Source: Kitasatospora atroaurantiaca
GTDB taxonomy: Bacteria; Actinomycetota; Actinomycetes; Streptomycetales; Streptomycetaceae
DNA length: 64,000 nucleotides
Reading direction: 5' to 3'
NCBI RefSeq assembly: GCF_007828955.1
Contig: NZ_VIVR01000001.1
Coordinates: 4,712,001 to 4,776,000, forward strand
Below are positions 32,259-38,796 of the stretch, one piece after another. A model generated the notes under the pieces. It had not been told where the DNA came from and made no database searches. It saw only the letters and a program-made list of their open reading frames with translations. Both the position numbers and the translations under genes were made by a program. Each line of letters opens with the position of its first letter. Position 1 is the first letter of the stretch.

Positions 32259-33236
32259 TCAGGCCAGGCGGATGCGCGGGTCGATCAGAGCGTAGGCGGC
32301 GTCAACGATGATGTTGAAGACGACGATCAGGGTGGCGGCCACCATGGTGACGCCGACCAGCATCGACAGGTCCGAGTCGACGTACGAGCCGATGGCGAGC
32401 TGGCCCAGGCCGTGCAGGCTGAAGGTGGTCTCGGTGATGATCGCGCCGCCGAGCAGGACACCCAGGTCGATGCCGAAGACCGTGACGATGGTGCCCATCG
32501 CGCCGCGCCAGGCGTAGCGGAGGAAGACCGAGCGGCCGGACATGCCCTTGGCCCGCGCCGTCCGGACGAAGTCCTCGGAGAGCTGCTCGACCATCGAGGA
32601 GCGCGTCATACGGGTGTAGTTGGCGGTCCAGATCAGCGAGAGCACGATCCACGGGACGAGCAGGCCGGTGAACCAGCCGACCGGGTCCTCGGTGATCGGG
32701 ACGTAGGTGGGCTGGTCCAGCCAGTCGGTGCTGTAGACGAGGGCCCACAGTGCGAGCGGGCCGGCGACGTAGATCTGCATCGAGGTGGCGATCAGCGAGG
32801 CGGAGCTGGCGACCTTGTCGAGGGCCTTGCCCTGCTTGTGGGCGGCCAGCATGCCGGTGCCGATACCGAAGAGCAGGAAGACCACTGCCGAGCCGACGGT
32901 GAGCGAGAGCGTGGTCGGGAACCGGTCGAGCAGGACGTCGGTGATCATCTCCTGCTTGACGAAGGAGTACCCGAAGCAGGGGGCGTCGCAGTGGCCGGCG
33001 GCGAAGTCACGGCCGGTGAAGATCCCGCTGAACCAGTGCCAGAACTGCATGGCGACCGACTCGTCGAGCCCCATGCTGTGCCGGATCAGGGCCAGGTTGT
33101 CGGGGGAACACACCTTGCCGCAGGAGAGGCGCGCCGGGTCCGCCGGAATGGCGAAGAACAGCGCGAAGGTGACCATGCTGATGATCAGCAGGATGACGAG
33201 TGCGCCGAGGGATCGGCGGACGAGGAAACGGAGCAT
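32259..33236 (-). CDS. bldKC: Oligopeptide ABC transporter permease (DppB type), operon 3; BldKC-like
   Basis: A 325-aa permease. ATG 33236 was chosen because MLRFLVRRSLGALVILLIIS is the usual first helix; the longer frame upstream encodes only Pro/Arg-rich sequence crossing a hairpin. EAA loop: FVRTARAKGMSGRSVFLRYA. The first periplasmic loop is long and has three cysteines (LSCGKVCSPD and GHCDAPCFGY), unlike operons 1 and 2, so it may be disulfide-bonded. It ends AAYALIDPRIRLA. A strong hairpin separates it from the upstream SBP gene. Confidence 0.86.
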   Translation of the reverse strand: MLRFLVRRSLGALVILLIISMVTFALFFAIPADPARLSCGKVCSPDNLALIRHSMGLDESVAMQFWHWFSGIFTGRDFAAGHCDAPCFGYSFVKQEMITDVLLDRFPTTLSLTVGSAVVFLLFGIGTGMLAAHKQGKALDKVASSASLIATSMQIYVAGPLALWALVYSTDWLDQPTYVPITEDPVGWFTGLLVPWIVLSLIWTANYTRMTRSSMVEQLSEDFVRTARAKGMSGRSVFLRYAWRGAMGTIVTVFGIDLGVLLGGAIITETTFSLHGLGQLAIGSYVDSDLSMLVGVTMVAATLIVVFNIIVDAAYALIDPRIRLA

Positions 33237-33319
33237 GGGGTCGGGCTCTCCTGGTCGAGGCGCGCCGGCTGCGAGTGCTGTGGGCGGAGCAGGGCGGGTG
33301 GGGCAGAGGGGACCGGGTC

Positions 33320-33363
33320 GGTGGGGCACCGGCCTCTGTGGATGTCGAGGCCGGTGCCCCACC
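33320..33363 (-). terminator. Intercistronic hairpin between SBP and permease genes, operon 3
   Basis: A perfect 17-bp stem (33320-33336 with 33347-33363) with a 10-nt loop lies between the SBP stop (33392) and the next permease start (33236). It is the strongest of the three equivalent hairpins, probably a partial terminator that keeps binding-protein mRNA in excess. Confidence 0.75.
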
Positions 33364-33391
33364 GCGGGCTACTGCGGTGTGCCGGTGACTA

Positions 33392-35158
33392 CTACTTGAC
33401 GTAGATGTTCAGCGGCGACTGCAGGCCGAACAGGGTGTCGAACTTGACACCGCCGAGGCCCGAGCCGTACAGGCTGAGCGAGCGCTGGTACACGTCCGGG
33501 ATGGACGCGGCCTTCGCCTGCACCTGCTTGTCGATGGCGGCCCAGGCCTTGCCCTGCGCGACCGGGTCGGCGATCTTGACCGCGTCCTTCATCGCCTGGT
33601 TGATGGCCGGGTCGTTGAAGTGCGCGTAGTTGGACGCACCGTCGGCGATGGCGCCACCGTCCCACACCGGCTGCAGCGAGGTGTAGCCGGTCGGCCAGTC
33701 GGCGCCCCAGCCGCCCCAGTACAGGTCGTACTCGTTGTTCACGAGGCCGATGGCGTCGTAGTAGGTCTTCGCGTCGAGCGGCTTCGGGACGAACTTGAAG
33801 CCGGCCTTCTCGAGGCCGATACGGATCGCCTCGGTGACCTTCTGCTGGAGCGGGGTGTTGTTGTAGGCGTAGACGATCGTCTGGCCGACAGCGTTGGCCT
33901 CGGTGAGCAGCTTCTTGGCCGCCTCCGGGTCACCCTCGGGCTTCTTCAGGATGTCGTACTGGTCGTTCGCCTCGTAGCCCAGGACGGTCGGGCTGGTGTA
34001 CGAGGTGGCGTAGTCGCCGTAGCTGGTGCCACCCTGCAGCTGACGGGTCTGCTGGTGCGGGAAGGCACGGATCAGGGCCTCGCGGACCTTCTGGTCCTTG
34101 ATGCGGGTGTTGTTGATGTAGTAGTAGTCCACGTACGGCGTCAGGCCCTGGAGCGTGCGGGGCTTGAGCTTCTCGTCGGCCTTCACCTGGTCGATGAAGC
34201 TGGGGTGGACCTGGTTGTGGAAGCTGAAGGCCAGCTTGTCGGCACCGTTGTCGGCCATGAAGCGCTCGGTCGACTGCTGCGACTGGACGCCGAACTCCAT
34301 GTGCCACTTGTCCGGGTACGCGTTCCGGATCGGGTCGGTGGCAGCGTCCCAGTTCGGGTTGCGGACGAGGTCCAGCGACTTGTCGGTGACGTGCTCGACG
34401 ACCTGGTACGGGCCCGAGGAGAACGGCTTCTTGTCGTACGCCTCCTTGGTGTCCTGCGCCTTCGGCACCACGCCGTAACCGGTCATGGCCAGGGTGAAGT
34501 TGGCGTCCGGGTGGACGTCCGCGAAGGTGAAGACGACCGTCTTGGCGTCGGGGGTCTTGATCGCGTCCAGCTCCTTGCCCTCGTACGGGCCGGGGTACGC
34601 GTCGCGGTACTTGTCGTTGGTCAGCCAGGTCTGGACGTACGTCGGGCCGGACTTGATGAACGGCGCGAAGGTGCGCTCGACCGAGTACTTGACGTCCGCC
34701 GAGGTGATCGGGGTGCCGTCCTGCCACTTCACCCCGTCCTTCAGGGTGAACTTCCAGGTCTTGCCACCGTCGGTGGTGGTGCCGGTGTCGGTGGCGAGGT
34801 CGCCGACCAGCTTCTGGCTGCCGTCCGGCAGGTACTTGTAGCCCGTCAGCTGACGGGTGAGCAGCAGCGAGACCTCGCTGTTGTAGTTCATGTAGACCTG
34901 GGCGGGGTCCAGGTGCGAGAAGTCGTCGCGGTCGATCATGTTGACCGTGCCGCCCTTCTTCGCGCCCGGCTCGGCGACGGCCGGACCGGTCGAGTCGGCG
35001 GCGGTGCCGACCGTGATGGTGGTGGCCTCGACCTTGGTCTTCGACGCCTCCGGCTTGCCGTCGCTGTTGGAGTGGCCGCTGGAGCAGGCCGTGGTGACGG
35101 TCAGTGCCCCGACAACCATGACGGCGGCGGCGAGCCGCCGTGACTTACGAGCGTTCAT
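33392..35158 (-). CDS. bldKB: Oligopeptide-binding lipoprotein, operon 3; BldKB-like
   Basis: A 588-aa SBP_bac_5 lipoprotein. ATG 35158 was preferred to 35164 because AGG lies at correct distance. Signal peptide MNARKSRRLAAAVMVVGALT then lipobox TTAC (Cys ~25). Motifs: GGTVNMIDRDDFSHLDPAQ, LKDGVKWQDGTPITSADVKY, SGPYQVVEHVTD and REALIRAFPHQQTRQLQGG. It is longer than the SBPs of operons 1 and 2. In S. coelicolor BldKB is the lipoprotein required for import of an extracellular oligopeptide signal for aerial growth; that role here is inferred from gene order. Confidence 0.84.
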   Translation of the reverse strand: MNARKSRRLAAAVMVVGALTVTTACSSGHSNSDGKPEASKTKVEATTITVGTAADSTGPAVAEPGAKKGGTVNMIDRDDFSHLDPAQVYMNYNSEVSLLLTRQLTGYKYLPDGSQKLVGDLATDTGTTTDGGKTWKFTLKDGVKWQDGTPITSADVKYSVERTFAPFIKSGPTYVQTWLTNDKYRDAYPGPYEGKELDAIKTPDAKTVVFTFADVHPDANFTLAMTGYGVVPKAQDTKEAYDKKPFSSGPYQVVEHVTDKSLDLVRNPNWDAATDPIRNAYPDKWHMEFGVQSQQSTERFMADNGADKLAFSFHNQVHPSFIDQVKADEKLKPRTLQGLTPYVDYYYINNTRIKDQKVREALIRAFPHQQTRQLQGGTSYGDYATSYTSPTVLGYEANDQYDILKKPEGDPEAAKKLLTEANAVGQTIVYAYNNTPLQQKVTEAIRIGLEKAGFKFVPKPLDAKTYYDAIGLVNNEYDLYWGGWGADWPTGYTSLQPVWDGGAIADGASNYAHFNDPAINQAMKDAVKIADPVAQGKAWAAIDKQVQAKAASIPDVYQRSLSLYGSGLGGVKFDTLFGLQSPLNIYVK

Positions 35159-35276
35159 GTTCATCCTGCCTGTGTGGAAGATGCCTGATTATTCGGTGGG
35201 TTGCCCGGGGCGGGCGTGCCGATCCCCCCGGAGTCTGTGGGTCCTGCTGGGTTGCCTCGACCAGGAAGGCCGGCCG

Positions 35277-36305
35277 TCAGCGCTTGGTCTTCGGGTCGAA
35301 GGCGTCGCGGACGGAGTCGCCGAGCAGGTTGAAGGCGAGGACGAACAGCACCATCGCCAGGCCCGGGAAGAGCAGGAAGGTGACGTCGGTCCGCAGGTAC
35401 GTGGCGGCGTCCGCGATCATGCGGCCCCAGTCCGGGGTGGGCTCGGTGACACCGACGCCGAGGTAGGAGAGGCCGGCCTCGGCGGTCACGAAGGCCGGGA
35501 GCGCCAGGGTGGACTGCACCAGGATCGGGGTCCACAGGTTGGGCAGCAGCTCCTTGAAGATGATGCGGGCCGGCGAGGCCCCGGTCACCTTGGCCGCCTC
35601 GATGAACTCCCGCTCGCGCAGCGACAGCGTGGTCGCGCGCAGGATGCGGGCCAGGCCCATCCAGCCGAGCAGCGACAGGACGATGGTGACGGCGGTGAAC
35701 GACAGCCAGGTCGGCTGCTTCTCGTTGTTGGCCACCAGCAGGCTGCTGACCACCGGCATGGTGGCGATCAGGAAGATCTGCGACGGGAACGACATCAGGA
35801 TGTCGATGACGCGGCCGACGAAGTAGTCGGTCTTGCCGCCGAGGTAGCCGGCCGCGACACCGATGGCCACGCCCAGCACGGTGGTGGCCAGCGAGGTGAC
35901 GACGGCGATCAGCAGCGAGGTGCGGATGCCGTAGATCAGCAGCATGAACACGTCGCGGCCGAGGCCGGGCTCCAGGCCGAACCAGAAGTCGCCGTCCATC
36001 CCACCGTTGGGGCCGACCGGCAGCCCCGAGTCGGTGAGCAGCTCCGGGCTGTTCTGCCCGTACGTCGTCGTCGGGTCCTTGCCGTAGATCACGGAGATCA
36101 GCGGCGCAGCGATGGCGATCAGGACGAAGAACAGCACGACCACGGCACTGACGACGCCCGTCCGGTCGCGCATGAAGCGGCGCCACATGAGCTGGCCGGG
36201 GGAGAGCCCACGGAAGACCGGGGCTGACGCGTCGTCGGTCGGCCTGATGGTGTCGGCCGTCCCGAGAGTGTCGGCCTCGGTCGGGGCCTGAGTGGGGTTA
36301 GTCAT
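35277..36305 (-). CDS. bldKA: Oligopeptide ABC transporter permease (DppC type), operon 3; BldKA-like
   Basis: A 342-aa permease that is the first gene of its operon, an unusual order because DppC normally follows DppB. ATG 36305 was chosen (GGGAGCTCC upstream); the N-terminus is a ~60-residue Thr/Pro/Asp-rich tail, then MWRRFMRDRTGVVSAVVVLF begins the membrane part. EAA loop: FIEAAKVTGASPARIIFKEL. It ends FNLLGDSVRDAFDPKTKR. The permease-SBP-permease-ATPase-ATPase order is that of the S. coelicolor bldK locus. Confidence 0.85.
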   Translation of the reverse strand: MTNPTQAPTEADTLGTADTIRPTDDASAPVFRGLSPGQLMWRRFMRDRTGVVSAVVVLFFVLIAIAAPLISVIYGKDPTTTYGQNSPELLTDSGLPVGPNGGMDGDFWFGLEPGLGRDVFMLLIYGIRTSLLIAVVTSLATTVLGVAIGVAAGYLGGKTDYFVGRVIDILMSFPSQIFLIATMPVVSSLLVANNEKQPTWLSFTAVTIVLSLLGWMGLARILRATTLSLREREFIEAAKVTGASPARIIFKELLPNLWTPILVQSTLALPAFVTAEAGLSYLGVGVTEPTPDWGRMIADAATYLRTDVTFLLFPGLAMVLFVLAFNLLGDSVRDAFDPKTKR

Positions 36306-36644
36306 GGTGCTGGAGCTCCCGCCCGGGGTGTAGCGGCTGCAAAAAGGTGATCGCACGGACTCTTGCAAGTCGTTTATCGAACGTCAAGAGTTCCTCAGTT
36401 GCTGGCCGTGCATTTCTTGCTTCGTGTTGGAATGTCAACCACTTCGTAGTTCTACACTCCTTGACAGCGTGTCAGCGAGACGGTCAAAAGCGGACATAAG
36501 CGTGCGAAGTTGATTCACGCGTCCGTAACTCGAGCTTGGCAACTCCGCTATCAGGACAGACCGTTCGGGCGTTCGGCCGGGTGACGCGCGTAGACGCGAT
36601 GTCCGATTTGGGTGTTCCATGCGAAGTTGTCCGGTGTAATTGTG

Positions 36645-36661
36645 TGTCCGATAATCGGACA
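36645..36661. promoter_or_regulatory. Perfect TGTCCGAT-A-ATCGGACA palindrome (candidate operator)
   Basis: Eight-base arms are exactly complementary about a single central A. A 13-of-17 match occurs at 17896-17912 upstream of operon 1. The symmetry suits a dimeric helix-turn-helix repressor. The regulator is not identifiable in the window. Confidence 0.6.
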
Positions 36662-36752
36662 GCACCGTTTTGGGGGCGCGCGGCGGGAATTTGGGGCGCC
36701 TTGCGCCAATTCAAGCGCATCGGTTGTCACCCACCGTTGCTGGCAATTTCAC

Positions 36753-36772
36753 GCCACTGGCGAGTATTCGCC
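36753..36772. repeat. GGCGAG-type 20-bp repeat, copy 1
   Basis: The element GCCACTGGCGAGTATTCGCC contains the inverted arms GGCGA and TCGCC. A copy with 17 of 20 identical bases lies at 38702-38721. The pair brackets the orphan SBP gene; this copy lies just past its stop codon and at the far end of the bldK promoter region. Confidence 0.5.
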
Positions 36773-36795
36773 GCGTTCTCGACTACTTCCGGCTC

Positions 36796-38505
36796 CTACT
36801 TCAAGAAGCCGATGTTCTCGTAGACGAAGTCGGACAGGCCGGGAGCGCCGAGATTGGCGACGCTCTTTCGGGCGCCGTAGATCGCCGGGCGCTGGTAGAG
36901 CGGGACGAGTCCCGCCACCTGCCAGGCCTCGGCATCGGCCCGGTTGATGGCCTCGTCCTCGCCGTCGACGCTGGTGGCCACGGCGGCCTCGGCCATCGCG
37001 CTGTCCAGGGCATCACTGCCCACCTGGGAGTAGTTGGAACCCGCTCCCTGCTGGAAGCTCCCGGTCGAGCTGGTCGCCGGGAAGGGCGTCCCCAGCAAGG
37101 CGAAGGCGGTCAGGTCGAAGTCGTGCTTGTAGACGTACTGCTCGAAGAAGTCGCCCGCCTTCACGGGCGCGACCGTGACCCGGATGCCGACCTTCCCGAG
37201 CTGCTGGGTGACCAGCGTGCTCTCGTTGAGCGCGATGGAGTTGCCGGCCGGGATGACGAAGCGCAGCGCGAGGTCCTTGCCGCCCTTGCGGCGGACGTCG
37301 CCGTCGAGCCTCCAGCCGGCTGCGTCCAGGGCCTGCGCAGCCGCCTGGGGATCGTAGCGGCTCAGGCCGCCGGAGTTGTCCCGGTAGCCGTTCTGGTTCG
37401 GCACCAGGAAGTGGTTGTTCATCGGCGTGTACGGCCAGTCCAGGCCGGCCAGGTCGGTCCGGGTGATCGCCTCGCGGTCGATCGCCTGGAAGAGGGCCTG
37501 CCGGACCTTGGCGTCGGTGAGCTGCGGGCTCTTGCCGTTCAGCAGCAGGTGGCGCAGGTTGGGGCCGCCGGCCTTGCGTACCTCGCCGTCCGGCAAGGAC
37601 TGGATCCGGCGGTAACCGGCGGCGTTGGGGCCGTTGTTGAAGAAGTCGACCTCGCCCTTGGCGAAGGCCTCGGGCATTGCGCCGGTGTCGATCGCCTTGA
37701 AGACGATCCGGTCCAGCATCGGTCTGTCCCCCCACCAGCCGGGGTCGGCGACCACGGTCACCGTCCGCGCGTCCCGGTCGATACCCGCCACCTTGAACGG
37801 CCCCGCACTGACCGGGATCCGGTCGAGGAAGGAGGTGTTGAAGAGCTCGGGGGTGGCGATGTAGTCGGCCGGGAGCAGCGGCGCGTTGGCGGCGTTGTTG
37901 AACATCGCCTGCCACTCCGAGAAGGGGGTCGCGAAGGTCATCACGGCCTGGCGGTCGTCCACGCCCATGGTGACGCTCTCCACCTGGTCGAAGCCGGTGG
38001 TGGAGGCCGTCCTGAAGCCCTTCTCGGTACCGTTCAGGGCCTTCCAGGTGGCCTCGACGTCCCGCCAGGTGATCGGCTTGCCGTCGGACCAGTGGGCCTT
38101 CGGGTTGAGGGTCCAGGTGACCACCTGCTTGCCGCGCCTGGTCTCGGCCGTGACGTCCAGCAGATAGGCCTTGTTGGGGGTCTGGGTGCCCCCGGCGTCC
38201 GAGCGCCAGAAGGTGGGCAGCAGCGCCTTCATGACGTCGTTGGTGGACGCCTCGGAGCCGTCCGCCTGCAGCGGGTTCCACTGCGCGGAGAGCTGGTCGA
38301 TCGCCCAGTTGAGGGTGCCGCCCTGCTTCAGCTGGCTGCGGGCCTTGGCGTTGACGGCCAGCTGGGTCATCTTGGGGGCGCCGTTGTTCACGGCGGGTGC
38401 GGTGGTGCCGTCGCCCGCGCCGCCGGTGCCGGCGCAGGAGCAGAGCAGGAGCGCGGCGGCCGCGGCCGAGACGGCGCGGGCGAGCGGGATCCGGGGCTGG
38501 TTCAA
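36796..38505 (-). CDS. Orphan peptide ABC transporter substrate-binding lipoprotein (family 5) B
   Basis: A 569-aa SBP_bac_5 lipoprotein. TTG 38505 was chosen because GGGAG lies 8 nt upstream and it opens a short signal peptide (LNQPRIPLARAVSAAAAALL) with lipobox LCSC (Cys ~24); an ATG at 38706 would place 67 Pro-rich residues before the signal, which is implausible. Landmarks: GGTLNWAIDQLSAQWNPLQ, LNPKAHWSDGKPITWRDVE, AGPFKVAGIDRDART and ALFQAIDREAITRTDLAGL. It ends DFVYENIGFLK. It is paralogous to the orphan SBP at 13912 and has no dedicated permease. It may deliver a peptide to, or modulate, one of the neighbouring transporters. Confidence 0.87.
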   Translation of the reverse strand: MNQPRIPLARAVSAAAAALLLCSCAGTGGAGDGTTAPAVNNGAPKMTQLAVNAKARSQLKQGGTLNWAIDQLSAQWNPLQADGSEASTNDVMKALLPTFWRSDAGGTQTPNKAYLLDVTAETRRGKQVVTWTLNPKAHWSDGKPITWRDVEATWKALNGTEKGFRTASTTGFDQVESVTMGVDDRQAVMTFATPFSEWQAMFNNAANAPLLPADYIATPELFNTSFLDRIPVSAGPFKVAGIDRDARTVTVVADPGWWGDRPMLDRIVFKAIDTGAMPEAFAKGEVDFFNNGPNAAGYRRIQSLPDGEVRKAGGPNLRHLLLNGKSPQLTDAKVRQALFQAIDREAITRTDLAGLDWPYTPMNNHFLVPNQNGYRDNSGGLSRYDPQAAAQALDAAGWRLDGDVRRKGGKDLALRFVIPAGNSIALNESTLVTQQLGKVGIRVTVAPVKAGDFFEQYVYKHDFDLTAFALLGTPFPATSSTGSFQQGAGSNYSQVGSDALDSAMAEAAVATSVDGEDEAINRADAEAWQVAGLVPLYQRPAIYGARKSVANLGAPGLSDFVYENIGFLK

Positions 38506-38701
38506 AGGGGGGTCTCCCTGTCGAGGGTTACAGGAGAGGCATGAGGGGCCCCCGACCGGAGGCGAGGGTGGCAGCGGGCCAGGCTCGCTTGGTGGCACAT
38601 CTTGCTGACCGGGAAACGGGCTTGTCGACGGGCACCGGATCAAGGATTGGTAACGCGGGGGCGGGGGTGGCCGGGCGGGGTGGAATGTCCGGTTATCTAC
38701 C

Positions 38702-38721
38702 GCCATTGGCGAGGACTCGCC
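38702..38721. repeat. GGCGAG-type 20-bp repeat, copy 2
   Basis: GCCATTGGCGAGGACTCGCC, inverted arms GGCGAG and CTCGCC. It lies ~200 bp upstream of the orphan SBP start. Next to it is a single TGTCCGGT half-site (38686-38693) of the kind found upstream of operons 1 and 3. Confidence 0.5.
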
Positions 38722-38745
38722 AGAGCCGGGCCGAGCCCGGACGCA

Positions 38746-38779
38746 CGAGGCCGGGGCCTGCGAACAGGCCCCGGCCTCG
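38746..38779 (-). terminator. Hairpin terminator after peptidoglycan-binding protein gene
   Basis: A perfect 15-bp stem (38746-38760 with 38765-38779) with a CGAA tetraloop lies 18 bp beyond the stop codon at 38797. Confidence 0.85.
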
Positions 38780-38796
38780 GGAGAGCTGACGGCGGA

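Larger units (their letters stand above)
36306..36795 (-). promoter_or_regulatory. Regulatory region of operon 3 (bldK-like)
   Basis: A 490-bp gene-free, AT-richer region. It has a perfect 17-bp palindrome TGTCCGATAATCGGACA (36645-36661; 8-bp arms, 1-bp centre) and two further direct half-sites, TGTCCGAT (36600-36607) and TGTCCGGT (36628-36635). A reverse half-site CGGACA lies at 36491-36496. Near 36753-36772 is a second motif that recurs upstream of the orphan SBP gene. No unambiguous -35/-10 pair could be assigned; bases such as TTGACAGCGTG on the + strand near 36462 are not oriented toward the operon. Confidence 0.6.

Noticed and set aside
36462-36475. TTGACAGCGTG as a -35 box of the bldK-like operon
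   Set aside because: It is on the + strand, pointing away from the operon, and no -10 lies at the right distance.
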